Part shown: in pieces, positions 47,299 to 60,475 of the stretch
How the letters are laid out: every line of letters begins with the position of its first letter
Numbering within the stretch: the first letter of the stretch is position 1
DNA from: Liquidambar formosana
Lineage: Eukaryota > Streptophyta > Magnoliopsida > Saxifragales > Altingiaceae
DNA: 64,000 bases
Assembly: GCA_039720395.1 (NCBI GenBank)
Contig: CM077820.1
Span: 55,000,196 to 55,064,195, forward strand
Direction of reading: 5' to 3'
The notes under the pieces: generated by a model
Databases searched by the model: none
Seen by the model: the letters and a program-made list of their open reading frames with translations, nothing else
What the model was told of the DNA's origin: nothing
Position numbers and translations under genes: made by a program

Positions 47299-50200
47299 TA
47301 GGCATTTAAATTTATATTACCATTGTCACATTTTTTATGTTTTAAAGGAAGTTTTAATCATCATTAGAAACTATTCCATCCACTAGTATCAGTTGCTCAT
47401 TGTGTTTTATTGTTGTATGATAATAATTTGAACCCAATTTTATAGTATTGTTTCCTTCTTGGAATCTCTCTGCTTGTTCTATTGCCTTTTCAAGTTAAAA
47501 TTCTCATGCACCATGTTGATATTATGCAGTGCCTCTACTATAGATTTTATCGTGAAAAAAGGAGGCAGTTCCATTGGCGAAAAGATCAATTATCACCAAA
47601 GTCTGAGTGAAAACATGGATAAACTCAAAAGGAAATATGAAGAATTGAACAGCCGAAAGGAAGATGTGGAATCAAAAATGAAAGTACAGCTTCAACCAGG
47701 AAAGAGGTCAAAGAAAGAAGTTGAACTTTGGTTGGCTAATGTGCAAAAGATCAATCACAAGATACAAAGCATTGAAAATGAAGTTGGAGACGTGACAAGT
47801 TTCAAACGTGCAAACCTAGGAGTACGTGTTGTTGAGATGATTCAAGAAATTGAAGAACTTTATCAAAAGGGAAGTTTCTCGGACAGTTTGGTATTTGATG
47901 CACCTCCACGCAAAGGAGAAATATTTCCATCAACAAAATTAGTGGGTCAAACTACAGCCATAAGAAATATGGAGGAAATTTGGGATAACTTGATGAATGA
48001 TGACACCAGATTTATTGGGGTGTATGGCATGGGGGGTGCTGGTAAAACTACAATCATGAAGCATATTAATAACAGACTCTTGGAACCAAATGATAAGTTC
48101 GATAGTGTATTTTGGATCACTGTACCAAAGACATATGATGCTATTAAATTACAAGATTGCATTGCAAAAGAATTCGGTGTAGATCTTGCAGAACGGGAAG
48201 ATGAAACAACAAGGGCAGCAAGGATATTTTCTGGGTTGAGTGCAAAGAAGAGGTACGTGTTGATTTTAGATGATGTGTGGGAAGCATTTGAACTTGAAAA
48301 TATAGGAATTCCAGAGCCGTCCATTGCTAATGGATGCAAAATAGTATTAACAACCCGATCACTTGATGTCTGCCGATATATGAAGTGTAAAGATATAAAA
48401 ATGGAGCTTCTTTCAAAAGATGAGGCCTGGAACTTATTCTTGGATATAGTTGGGCGCCATGTTTTGATTACTCCAAACATAGAAGCAACTATGAAATTTG
48501 TGGCAGAAGAATGTGCCTGTTTGCCCCTTGCGATCATCACGATAGCTGGAAGTATGAAGGGTGTTGTAGATGAATGTGAGTGGAGGAATGCATTAGAAGA
48601 ACTGAGAGAAGCGACAGGGGGGCTGCTCGATGACAAGGAGAAGGTACTCAAGCAGCTAAAACATAGCTACATCCGCTTAAAAGATGAGAAGCTCCAGCAT
48701 TGTCTCCTGTATTGTGCGTTATATCCTGAAGACTTTAAGATCAAAAGAGCTGAGCTGATAAAGTGCTTGATTAATGAGAGAATAATTGAAGAAAAGAGGA
48801 GTAGGCAAGCAGAGTTTGACAAGGGCCAAACTATATTGAATAAACTTGAAAACGCCTGCCTATTAGAAAGTTGTACAATTGCTAAGAATGAAAAATGTGT
48901 GAAGATGCATGATTTAATCAGAGATATGGCCCTTCAGATTATGAGTTGTGAATGCATGGTACAAGCTGGTGTGCAATTGAGAGATTTACCAAACGAGTTG
49001 CAATGGACAGAGCATCTCGAGAAGGTTTCTTTAATGAACAACAACATAAGAGAAATCTGTTCTGGAGCATCGCCAAGGTGCAGTAAGCTTTCGACCTTGT
49101 TGCTATTGAGAAATACAGAACTGAGGAAGATTCCAGGTTCTATCTTTCTGCACATGGTTAGGCTCAGAGTTCTTGATCTTTCCTACACTAGCATTGAGAG
49201 TCTACCAAACATCATCTCAAATTTAGAGAACCTCACTACATTACTGCTTAGAGAGTGTCGATGTCTAAAATATGTGCCCTCATTGGAAAAGCTTGGGGAA
49301 TTAAGGACATTGGACCTTAGTGATACAGGAATTGAACAAGTGCCTCAAGGTATGGAAATGTTGGTCAACCTTAGATTCCTTGATCTGAAAGCAAGACTTC
49401 TAAAAATGTTGCCAACTGGGATATTACCCAAATTCTCCTTTCTTCAGTGCCTCATTGTTTGGTGGGGATCAGAAACTGTAAAAGTAGAAGCAGAGGAAAT
49501 TGCAGGTTTGAGGAAGTTGGAGACTTTTGCAGGCCAATTTAGTGACCCGCATGACTTAAATATATATGTCAGGTCCTGGCAAGGTTTGGGGCCCCGTCGA
49601 TACCTTCTTCAAGTGGGACCAGGAGACTCTTACTTTTGGTTTGATGAAAAAATTGAAGATCTTCATAAAAAAGTAATTTTGAGAAAATGCAGCATTAGTA
49701 GAGAAGGAGAAGATCCTCTTGAGCTCCCAAATGATATTAAGGACTTGGGTGTTAAGGAGTGCCACGATGTGATTAGCTTATGCGATGTTTCGTCACTAAA
49801 AACTGATTTCTTGAAGTGTTGCACAATTGAATCCTGTGATGGGATAGAATGCGTGATTTCGTCTTTCTCCCCCTTCTGCTTTCCACTTCAAAGCCTTGAC
49901 TATCTGCGGCTTGAAAAATTGCGGAACTTACGCGTCCTCTTCAGAGAAGGAGGAGCCTCACCACTACCACCTGGCACCTTTTCTCTTCTTGAAGTGTTAA
50001 TCATCAAAGACTGTCCAAACATTAAGAAGCTGTTCATGCCTGCGTTGCTACCTCATCTCCAAAACATAAAAAGAATTACTGTTGATAATTGTAAGGGAAT
50101 GGAGGAGATAATAGCGGCAAAATCAGAAGGAGAAGAAGTAATGGGTGAATGCAGCAACCATTCTATTGTCAACAATGAAGATACCATCATCACAATCACT

Positions 50201-50479
50201 CTCCCAAAGTTGTTGCATTTGTCTTTTGAAAACCTTCCTAAACTCAAGAGCATTGTCCATGGTAGGGGGATAATGGTTTGTGATTCTCTCGAGCAAATTG
50301 TAGTCTTCGATTGTCCGAACCTGAAGAGGCTGCCTCTCTGTCTGCCTATGCTTAATGGTAAAACTTCTCCTCCCCCTGCTCTTCAAAATATCAAAGTATA
50401 TAGAAGATGGTGGGAATTGCTGGAGTGGGACAATCCCTGGGCCAAAGTTGTCCTGCAACCCTTTGTTTGCTTTTGGTAG
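46431..50479 (+). CDS. CC-NB-LRR disease resistance protein (RPS2/RPS5-like, At4g27190 type), two exons
   Basis: Exon 1 (46431-46474) encodes MDPFKIIKEVASKA. Exon 2 (47530-50479) joins in phase (S at the junction), giving 997 residues. Such NLRs are cytoplasmic or membrane-associated ATP/ADP switches that trigger immunity. Visible parts: an N-terminal coiled coil (about 25-140), P-loop GVYGMGGAGKTT (about 180-191), kinase-2 YVLILDDVWE (about 256-266), RNBS-B GCKIVLTTRS (about 284), GLPL-type CLPLAIITIAGS (about 345), RNBS-D CLLYCALYPEDF (about 407) and MHD VKMHDLIRDMALQ (about 473). LRRs follow, from LSTLLLLRNTELRKIPGSIF to the Leu/Cys-rich C terminus ending LEWDNPWAKVVLQPF. All core motifs look functional. 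The 1055-bp intron carries a MITE and a (TA)n tract. An ATG at 47510 within the intron/exon 2 frame could give a shorter form, but the tiny first exon is typical of this family. Confidence 0.9.
47031..47192. mobile_element. MITE inside the NLR intron
   Basis: GTTTGACCAGAATCGGGAGG...GGAATGGAATGAG is inverted as CTCATTCCATTCCGG...GATTCCGGTCAAAC followed by AAACGAGCCC. It is about 160 bp, non-coding, and akin to the element at 20716-20838. Confidence 0.65.
47265..47294. repeat. (TA)n microsatellite in the NLR intron
   Basis: Uninterrupted TA dinucleotides. Confidence 0.9.
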
Positions 50480-52257
50480 ATGAGGATAACCTGTTTGATG
50501 GTAAAAGCTCTCTTCTCTCTCCTAAAACTTCTCCTTTATTTTTCTTTATTTCAATTCTCTCTTCAGATCTCAGAGATTATACAGATTTGATATAATCATC
50601 CATAATATATCTTCACCATCTCCTAATTCTTTTTAATGATCTTTCTTTCTTTCTGTGCGCTTTTGAACTAGCAACTAGTCTTCTTTTTCTGTAGTGGGAG
50701 ACATTTTCAATGTTATTGCTGTCCCCTGAATCATTTCAAATGATTCTGCTTAGCGTTCAATCTTGCTAATGCTTAGTGAATTCTTAGTTTACAATCAAAA
50801 TAGTAGCCCTTGAATCTTATAAATGCCCAATGTAATGCAATGGCGACAGTCGCTTGTGACTATAAGGAGGTTGCTTATGAATCATGAAGTTTTTGTATTA
50901 AGCAAAACATGTAATTTCCTCCATAATGGTGATAGCACAGACATGACAGGGATTTCGAATTTAGACATGTATGAAGCATGAAAGATTGTCATGGTGCCCA
51001 CTGAATGTTTCTTCTCTGGAGTAGGAAGCTGCAATTTCTTGTCAGTTAAAGCTTCAATATATGACTTTTCAGTTAAAGCATTGATATACGATTAATTGTT
51101 GCTTTTGGGGGGGGGGGGGGGGGGGGGGTGTTGTGCTCGATGGCAGACTTGTTGCAATCATCTTCAGTTGTAAATCCATGGTATTACCTCCCTCTCACTT
51201 CACAACACGTTCCTTGCATCGGTTTTGTTACACACCGTCCATCACAATTGGAACTTGGATCCTAGATGCATTTGTTTCAAGTTTTCTAAATTTTTTTTTT
51301 TACTCATCTTTCTTTATGTTTGCTTTTGGACTCGCAACTGCGCTTCTTTATGTGCACTGTGGGATGACTTCTTTAAGAAACATTTTAATTTTGTGTCAAG
51401 TATTGTCCTCTGTATCATGCTTATGCCTCTTGTACTATCTTGCTACCTCTGATGTGATGTTTAAGTCCTTTCCGTTTTCTGTCTGATGTAGGATATACAA
51501 CCAAGGAAAAGTCAACTTAAAAACAACTTTCCAGGTCGACCAGCGCAGAAAGCAATGGGCAGCCAATGTCTGAAACCGAATATGCAGGACATCTCCAACT
51601 TTGAAATTAGCTTGTATGTGATTTTAAGTTATAATAATAGACTCGGTCTTCCTTGGAACTGTCATCCTCCTTGTTTATTTTAGATGAGCTTTCCAAAATA
51701 TTTGGTCTTCTGCGTATTACTTCTGGAAATTCTTATTTCAGACTGTAGACCCGAAAATGCACGTGTTTGAGTTACCTCATCAAGTTCATTGATGTGTTAT
51801 TTCTCGAATCTTTCTTAATCTTACATGCATACTGCCTCTTTCTTACTTTTTAAGCTGTGTTATTGAAATTCATTACCCACTAGTTGTATGGTCTGAACCC
51901 CAAATAGATGTAATAGTTTAATCAACTTTTGATAAATAACCTTCTAATTAAATAGTTATTACAATTTCTAGCATCCAATCTGATAAAGCTAAGGACTTAC
52001 CATATAACAGAAGAGAATCCAAAATGTGGAAGACAATTTTAGGAAGAAAATTTCACCTAAACATGGCTAATGCATCAGCTGCCATTAAAAATGCTTCCAA
52101 AAAATAGTTTACAGTGGTAATTAATAAAGCAGCAAATCAACCACAAAGCAACTCAGGGAGCATAACATGAAAAGTTATATTGAAGAAATCCCTTTAGAAT
52201 CACACTCAAGATCGAACAACAAAACCACCCAAACCTCCTCATTGTTCTTGGTAAAAT
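50480..52257. other. 3' flank of the NLR gene and intergenic DNA
   Basis: It includes a poly-G tract at about 51108-51128. No second gene is supported. Part may be NLR 3' UTR. Confidence 0.45.
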
Positions 52258-52987
52258 AGAGATAGTAACCATCTCTAGTTTATATACATCGACCGACTCC
52301 AAGATACTTAAGTTGTAGACTCTCAAGGTCATAAGAAATCAGCTCTCCATTCTTCATTTCCAGTAGTAGTTCATTGTTCTTGGTAAAGCCAAAGGGCCTC
52401 TCAACTCCTCTCTGTGGTATTACAATAGTGAATTGTTTAGTCCAAGATTCAACCACACCGTACTCCCTCATTACCCAAACAAAACAGTGCTCACTCCTTG
52501 GGTAGTATTCACATGGAAAACAAACACACAGGGAAAGCGATTTCTTTAATTCCGCCAGCAACAAATTTGCCGTTAGAACACCCTCATCGAAATTATTTGG
52601 TAGCATCATCTCCGGAAATACCTCATCGCCAATATCAAATGACAAGATCATACGCTTGTTTACCTTCGATGTATCATAAGCAACTCAATGGACAGATCCA
52701 TTAAATGTATTTGACGGATCATCGCTCAGAAAACATGAGACATGGGCTTCAATCTTTCTCCATGAATCTGTGCTTAGTGTGTAAACCTCGACTTGAGGGG
52801 GGCAATTCTTCAATGTATTTCCCATTGTAAAGAATATCCTTACAACTTTGTAGTCATTAGTCTGATGGTGAAAACCAAATCCAAGAAAGACAGAATGATA
52901 ACCTTTGAGAAGTTGAGGAGAGAATGACGAACATGGAAGGGTTTTAAAAATTCTGATGAAGGGATTCCACAAATGTACGCTGGCAAA
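52258..52987 (-). pseudogene. Dispersed FBA-domain fragment of F-box copy 4
   Basis: It is colinear with 40884-41612. I count about a dozen substitutions and one small indel over ~730 bp (about 98% identity). It lacks the F-box and both gene ends. A TGA replaces the Trp codon in SVHWVAY (CAACTCAATGG near 52682 against CAACCCAATGG at 41304). Homology stops sharply at TGTACGCTGGCAAAG (52987) and just after a stray CATTGTTCTTGGTAAA (about 52240-52255), which also occurs inside copy 4 at about 40998. It is a recent partial duplication, not a working gene. Confidence 0.9.
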
Positions 52988-53575
52988 GATTTTATATTTT
53001 TCATAAAACCTTGAAAAACCATAGGATATTGGCAGATGCAAAGCAAGTCAAGGGGAGCCAATAGAGACCCCCTTTTTGGTAGGAATCTACAGTGGGTCCA
53101 TCGAAGCCCATAAGGATGGCATGTAAAGAGGCCATGGTCCAGCCATATAGATCAGTTAGGGTTTACGGGTAAGGATTAAGAAATCCTCCAAACTTGCCAA
53201 TGGTAGCATGAAACGGTGAAGAAAGAAAAGGTCCATTAATTTCTAAACTGCCTGTTTGGGAACTTTAAAAACTGGATCAGACTGGTGTCAATTCATAAAT
53301 GTTATCTAGTTTTTAAATAAACCAACTTACAAGTGGTTTGAAAGAAAATTGTGTTTATGCCTTATTTTTAGGGGGGGAGGGAAAAAAATTGAAGTGATTA
53401 GTAGGAAAAAATGACTTACCAAATAGTGTAAAATAAAAACCGGCCATCCTTATTTTCAGTTGGCCTAATTTTTAATTTTTAAGTTTACCAAACAGACCCA
53501 CAACTACCAATTGAAATCATATTGGCCCTCGTTTTTGGTTCCCATTTTTCCTGTTCCACATGTGGCCACTTAGTT
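52988..53575. other. Intergenic DNA
   Basis: No gene is supported. Confidence 0.5.
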
Positions 53576-55714
53576 GTTGTCTTTAGGGATGGCAATTTCG
53601 CCCCGATCTATAAGGTCCCAACTCGATTCATACCCGAATGGGCGGGTATTTTTCATTTTTTTCGGGTATCGGGTCGGGTATGGGTATAAATTTTAAAAAA
53701 AAAAAAAAAAAAAAAAAAATCGGGTACGGGTCGGATATGGATCCCAACAAGAAAAAAACCTGAAGACCCGACCCGACCCGACCCGATATATTTACAAAAT
53801 ATATATATTTTTTACAATTAAATATAAACACCTACTTAAAAAAAGGTCAAAAAAAGCAAAAAAAACCCTAAGTCACACTCACCCTCATCTTTCTAGACCC
53901 TTCGGGCTTCTTTCCTAATCACTTTCACTTTCAAGTTTCAGCATTAGCCATCCGCCGCCCGCCCCTCCCTCAGCCAATCACTCCAGTCAGCCCTCGCCCT
54001 CGCCCTTGCGGAGTCGCGGCCTCGCCCCTCAGCCTTAGGCCCTCACTGAACTGAGTCTGTGAGTCACGGTAGTCAGCCCTTAGCGCGCTGTCGCAATCAG
54101 CCGTTGCCATCGCGCCGTGCCGCCGTCGCAGTCAGCCCTTGCCATCGCGTTGTGCCACCAGCCTTTGCCATTGCGTCGTGCCGCCGTCGCAATCAGCCCT
54201 TGCCATCGCGCCGTGCCGCCGTCGTAGTCAGCTCTTGCCATCGCGCCCTCGCTCCCTCGCGGGCCTCGCCACTCACCACTGCTGCTCAGCGCTCACGGCC
54301 CTCCACCACCGTCGCTGGACCCTCACCTTCACTGCTAGTGCTTCATCCTTTTCTAGATCTGACCAGATCTGAGATCTACATCTACACCAGATCGACCACG
54401 ACGACCAGATCTACTCATCTACACCAGATCTGCCCATCAGTCCGTACCCGTAAGCCTCTCAAGCCTATGGCCAAAAATCTATTTTTCTAATGGTTTGAAC
54501 TGCCTGTTTCAGCAGATTTATTGCATTGTTTTGATTTTGAAATGATACACACATGTATGGCACATGGATGAGCATCTAAACATGTCTATAAAATTGTACA
54601 AATACCTGTGCCACATAAAAAGAATGGAAGTTGAGGTCATTGTTAAACGTACCATAAAGCCAGCCACCACTTATTTGACGGTGGAGATTAGCCTCACTAT
54701 TACTGGTTTTACTTGGGGTATCTAATGTGCTTAGCCATCTAATGCACTGATTCCTTATTAAATTTGATCAAATGTTTGTCCTAGGAAATGTCCTGGTAGG
54801 CATGTTTTAACTTGACCTATGCAGCAATTCTCAACTCTCAAGCATCCTTCTTGCTTTTTTTTTTTTCAATTTTTTTGGGGTTTGAATAATTGAATTTCAT
54901 GCATTATAATCTGAATTATATTTTTGAGTTGTAATAATTAATATTAATCTTATATTTTTGAGTTATAATAATGAACCCACGATCCTATTACAAATTGAAA
55001 GCCTTTTTCTTTTATTATTTTGTTTGGCAGGAATAGGTTGTGGAGGACAGGAGGACTGGAGGGACTAGGGAGGACCAACTTGTGTTGATGGAAATATAAT
55101 GAATGCATGGCTTGAGATTGCTTTGCAAATTTGGATGTAGTTGTGTTGTGATTGTGAACTTGTGTGGGAGATTTAAGTACTGCTATTTTTTTATTTTCCT
55201 GATGGATTTTGAGATGAGAACTGATGAATTGTTGTTTTTTAATGTCCTATGTTCGGAATTTATGTATGGTTTTATGAATATTTGACACCTATCTTGATAT
55301 AGGCTTATGGAGTCCATTCGAAGGCTCATTATGTATTTTTATTGTTTTTTAATCTTTATGTTTGTGTAAAATATTTGTGTGATTATATTAGGTATGATTT
55401 TATTTGAACAAGATCATATTAGGTGCTAAAAACATTTATAAGCTTGGTATATGATTATATGAATAACATGTAATAGGTGTAAGTAGCAAAAAAAAATGGA
55501 ATTTGGGGGAAAAAAATCCTCACAACAGGGTGGTCGGGTATGGGCGGGTCGGGCATGGATGGTCCAAGAAAACAGTAGATCGGGGATGGCGGTTAATTGT
55601 TCATACCCATCGGGTATCGGGTCGGGCATGGGTATAAGAAATTAAAGGTCGGGTCGGGTATGGGGTAGTGCTGACCTGCATCCGACTCGACCCATTGCCA
55701 TCCCTAGTTGTTTT
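53576..55714. mobile_element. Non-autonomous hAT-like element, 2.1 kb, with 8-bp target-site duplication
   Basis: The element (53584-55706) begins TAGGGATGGCAAT and ends ATTGCCATCCCTA. It is flanked by GTTGTCTT (53576-53583) and GTTGTTTT (55707-55714), an 8-bp duplication with one change. Subterminal GGGTCGGGTATGGG/CGGGTATCGGG words are clustered at both ends in opposite orientation, as expected of transposase-binding arrays. There is no transposase. A GC-rich block at 53940-54450 carries several tandem copies of a roughly 55-bp unit around CAATCAGCCCTTGCCATCGCG. I cannot identify a parent gene. Confidence 0.85.
54060..54260. repeat. GC-rich tandem repeat inside the hAT-like element
   Basis: About four imperfect units contain GTCAGCCCTTGCCATCGCG followed by CCGTGCCGCCGTCG. 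The base composition is far from the AT-rich surroundings. Confidence 0.8.
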
Positions 55715-56097
55715 AAATGAGACTAACGGCCGGTCAGCACGTTGGTGGGCTTTTGCCCCTTAGAAAAGTTTGAATGTAAAAATCATTAAAATTCAATATT
55801 GAATTATAAGATGATATTTTTCAAATGCATTAAACGATGCTTGGAAATTTCATATTGATCGATGACTGAAATTAACTGGCTATTTGTCTTTGTGTGGGAA
55901 TGCTCCTTTCAGCCAGGGACCAGCCAATGGGTTTTTTGTTTAATGTTGCAGGACATATATATGGGTAATTAATTCAAATAGTCAAAAAAAAAAAAAAAAA
56001 AAAAATTGCGTGGATCTTACATTGGATTGATCGATTGATCTTCGATTTTTAAGGCAATCAAATCTATAGTACGAGAGAAAGTTGATACAATGAAAAG

Positions 56098-58799
56098 CTA
56101 CCTCACATCCAAGGTAATTGTGCCTATATCATTATAGGATGAAATTGCTGCCCTTATTGGATTGTTGTCAGCGTGATCCACAATTGACATCTCTTGAGGA
56201 TTTAGAAGAGGCTTCGGAGGGATTTGTAGCAATTCAACCTCACCTTCAAGCATCTCCAAGACTTTGCTCATTGAAGGACGATAAACGGGGTTCATCTGTG
56301 TGCACCATAGTGCAACAATAATCATTTTCTTTGTAATTTCTTTTTCACCTTCGTCAGCATCTCCCAACTCAATGTCTCCACCTTGACTGATTTGGCCATA
56401 TATCCACGATGGATAGTATATTTGACTCAACTGCTCCGCTAATGGATTCACATTCTTTCTTTTCCCAACCATTTCCATCAATAACATACCAAAGCTATAA
56501 ACATCAGCCTTATATGATATGCCTCCGATGTTTTTATAAAATAATTCTGGAGCAATATAACCTAGTGTTCCTCGAATAGCAGTGAGGGAAACAATACTAT
56601 CATCTACTGGATATAATTTTGCAAGGCCAAAATCCGAAACTTTTGGGATAAAGTTTTCATCAAGAAGAATGTTGTGAGGCTTGATATCAAAATGTAGAAT
56701 TTGCATATCGCAGCCTTGATGCAAGTATTCAATCCCTCGAGCCACTCCGAGCCCAATCTTGTACGTCTGCTCCCAACTCAAAAGATTGATATTTTCTCCT
56801 TTAGGAAAAATGAACTTGTCTAGAGACCCATTAGCCATGAAGTCATAAACAAGAGCCTGTTTTGATCCTTCTACACAAAATCCGATGAGTCGTACAACAT
56901 TAACATGATGAATCCTTCCAATCGTGGCAACTTCATTGATGAAATCCTTCCCATTAGCTTTTGATTTGCCCAGCACTTTTACCGCTACGAGATGGCCGCT
57001 TCTTGTCTTCCCTTTATACACGGAGCCAAAGCCCCCTTGACCCAACTTATCCTTGAATCCTTTGGTCATCTTCTTTATTTGTGAATAGGAGTACCTAATT
57101 GGCATGAAATTATTGCGACTTTGAAGGAACTCTTCAATTGTGTCATCAGACGACAAGTGTCTCTGCCGCAACTTGTATGTGAATAATGCAATGAAGCATA
57201 GTATTCCCAATGAAGTTCTTACTATGAATATTACTACACAAAAAAATCAGACAATAAACAAATTAGATGTACTCTATACAAAAAAATCAGACAGCAGACA
57301 AATTGGATGCACAAATACCATGACAGCATAGCAATCAAAGGTTGATATCCTTTTCAAAATTAAACTTTAATCAATGACTCGTATCATGTGTAAACATGAG
57401 CGCCAAAAGGTGTTTTACCCATTATATAGTACAGATCATATTTGAAATGAATATAGCCTGAGTAAACATATTTTGTTGGGATTATACTATAATAACTAGA
57501 ATTTATGACATAAGTGGTCAATTAGTCAAAAACAAGTCGGGAATGCCCCAACTCATAAATTAATCGTCAAATGGCCAAATATGTGCACCATGATTATTGC
57601 AATTTAGTGTAAGTATATTAATTTTAAGTGCTTTTTCGGACCTTTTTCTGTTTTATTTTGTCTCAAACCTTTCAAGCTAATTTGTCAGAACAAGAGTTGA
57701 TGGAATCTCACCTTTGATTATATTGGAAGCTCCAGCCGCGGGCTCTGTTAATAGGAAAAATAAAAAATAAATAAACAAATAATCCCAAGATAGATAGATT
57801 TTAATTAATTTGAGGGAGAGAAAAGTAATATCAGCAGAAATTAAGAGTACTGAGAAAGAATTCTGAGAACTTTTACCCCAGTATATCTGGGCCGCAGACA
57901 TCCCATGGATCCCACGAATAGAAAAAAGATAATACCGCAAGCCTCGGAAAAAATACCGTAAGCCGTCCAAAATGCTTCGAATCCTGCCATTGATAAGAGT
58001 AAATAGAGATTAGAGAAGTTGAAGAATCTTTAAAAAAAGAAAAAAAATTTAATTGGGGGGATTTCCAAAGTTCTTACCTTTGCTTAAATGAAAGTTTAGG
58101 ATCCGGCTGGAAGTACTCAAGATCAAAGCCCTTTAATAACTCATGATGAATATCAAGAATAGACAGTTGACCGCCTTTGATATTATCTGAAAATGAAAAC
58201 GAAAACGAAACCGGAGCTGCGGCTTGGATGCTGCAGTGCTCAGGGACATCTGTTGTCTGAACTGAAGATCCGTATAAAGCATAGAGGTTCTTTTCTGGAG
58301 AGGAAGAGTTGTCGGTACAAGGAGTTGCATCAACATACGCAGAAGACTTCGCTGGTTGTGTGCACTTCATTAAAACTACCTGAGACTCCTTAGTAGTATA
58401 ATGATCCGCCACCTGGTATGGATTATCCGACCTGTATTTATAAGAGTGACAGCTGAAGTTCCGATTCGTCAAGGAATAGTGAAGGATGGAGCAGCTATCC
58501 TTGTCGTCTAGACTCGCATCCACCACTCGGATTGTACCAGAACCATAAGATATCTCTTGGACGTAGTATTTTCCACCGCACATGTACAAAGACGTGGTGC
58601 GGTTATTCTCACATTCCAGTTGGTAGAGTCGGTGACCACACCCGGTAGGATCGCCCTTTAATCGAAAGGGGTAGCTGATGTTGTGTATATTCCCGCAAGA
58701 AGAAGGGGTGCATTCTTTAGCAACACAAGCTGCAGGGAATAAAGCAAGAACCAGGGCCATCAGCCCAACTAAGATGAGTCCTCCTGCTCTTGGCATCAT
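56098..58799 (-). CDS. LRK10L-type receptor-like kinase, four exons
   Basis: Exons 58799-58078, 57983-57877, 57744-57712 and 57233-56098 join in phase with GT-AG borders to 665 residues. A signal peptide ([20 protein letters not shown], cut near 27) leads into a Cys-rich GUB_WAK_bind ectodomain ([19 protein letters not shown]). A linker follows, then a membrane span ([19 protein letters not shown], about 289-307) and a Ser/Thr kinase: [12 protein letters not shown] (351-362), Lys373 in [14 protein letters not shown] with Asp470, and SDFGLAK with Asp488. HFD in place of HRD makes it a non-RD kinase, common in immune receptors. It should sit in the plasma membrane. The ectodomain lacks the CGxCE-type WAK-associated end present in its neighbour. 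Similar genes are called LRK10-like or PR5K-like. The ligand is unknown. Confidence 0.92.
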
Positions 58800-59431
58800 T
58801 GGTAGAGAGAGAGAGAGAGTTGTTTAACAAATTTAATTGAGAAGATGCAATGAGATTTTTCTTTATTTATTACTGTGCAGAAAGTTCATTCTGTGCTGCA
58901 AATGAAAGCAAGTCTTCGTTTGAAAAATTCAAGAAAGTGACGTTGTGGAAAGCCTGTTAAAGAAAAAGAACATTGTCTTCTTCCTAAAAAGAAATATCAA
59001 CTCAAATCCAAAAGCAAATAAAGAATTAAAAACTCTGAAATAACAATTTTATTAATCAAAAGTGTATCTTAATTGAATGGTCAAAAGGCTTATAGAAAAT
59101 TTAATTCTTTCAAACCAAGAAATAATAAAATAAGAAAACTAGAAAATAAAGAATTGCCAAAAATTACTAAAACTACTAAAATCCCATTTTTAGACTTTAT
59201 AGCATTTTTAAAGGTTCATAAAACCCCTAAAACACTTCAAAATCTTTTAAAATTGATAATTTCAATAGTAATTTTTTCAACTTTTAATCCAAACCGTTCA
59301 GGTAAGGATACATACTGGATATATAGGTTGAATGCAAGCTGCAATTTACACTACCCTTTAAAAGAAGAGTAGTGGAAGCCTAAATTTGACCTCATCCACC
59401 CAAACTGGAAGTGGTCGTCAGGACTCCATAG
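58800..59431. promoter_or_regulatory. Shared 632-bp region between two divergent receptor kinases
   Basis: Both LRK10L genes start at its edges and point outward, so it must hold both promoters. A (GA/CT) run lies just inside the minus-strand start (58803-58818). No defined element can be assigned. Confidence 0.5.
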
Positions 59432-60429
59432 ATGGGCAGATCCGTGGAAATGTTCGTCTTGTTACTTCACTTGTTCGTAGCAATATTTGCAGAGCAATTT
59501 GGAGCGGGCGAAGATGAGTGTACTGAATCAAGGTGTGGGCACCAAGGTCCAGCCATCCGGTTCCCCTTCCGGCTTAAAGATGGCCAGCCAGACCACTGTG
59601 GGTATCCCGGGTTCGATCTGAATTGCAACGACAAGAACCAGACGGTGCTGGAGCTGCCATCTTCAGTAAAGCTCTTGGTCAACAGAATCAACTACACATC
59701 TCAGGAAATTCAGGTCCATGACCAGCACGATTGTCTTGCAAGACAGCTTCAACACCTCAATTTATCTTCCTCTGTTTTCCAATTCAACCCAGATTATTAC
59801 CTAAGTAACTACAGCTTGTTCAATTGTTCATCGACCAATGATTATATGGACGTTCGCCACCCGATCCCTTGCCTTGATCTTTATGCTGTTTATACTGAGT
59901 TAACCAACTTTTACTGGGACCCCCTGTTGTCGTGCACCAAGATTTATAGCGTTTCTAATGTACCATATGATATATTCGACAAGAAATACGTTCTTCACTT
60001 GAAGTGGTCCTCTACGATATGTGGAAACTGCGAAGCAAAAGGCATGAAGTGTAGATTGAAGAAGAACAATAGCACGGAACCCGAAACCGAATGTTTCGGC
60101 AAACTACCTAAAGGTATTGTATTCATCGCACCACTGTTTTAATTTGTTCTTACTACACACCAATCAAACAAACAAGCCCAGCTCATATCCTGAATTGTTG
60201 CTTTCAATGGAGTCTGGGCTTGCTGATTATTTTATTCAGAATTGAAGACTAAAAAAAAAGACAATTTTTTTTTCCCAATATACGCAATCACAAAAGGCAG
60301 ACTCTAGGACAGGAGACTATGTGCTCTTTCGAGTCTAACTTCCAGACAATTTAATTCGGGTCTGGTTAATCTTATCAATTTTATACGCACGACATGCTAA
60401 TAATTTTAGTTACTATCATTTGTAGATGC

Positions 60430-60475
<46 letters not shown>

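Noticed and set aside
54059..54490. 143-codon Ser/Arg/Pro-rich frame in the hAT-like element
   Set aside because: It is produced by the GC-rich tandem repeat. No domain is seen.
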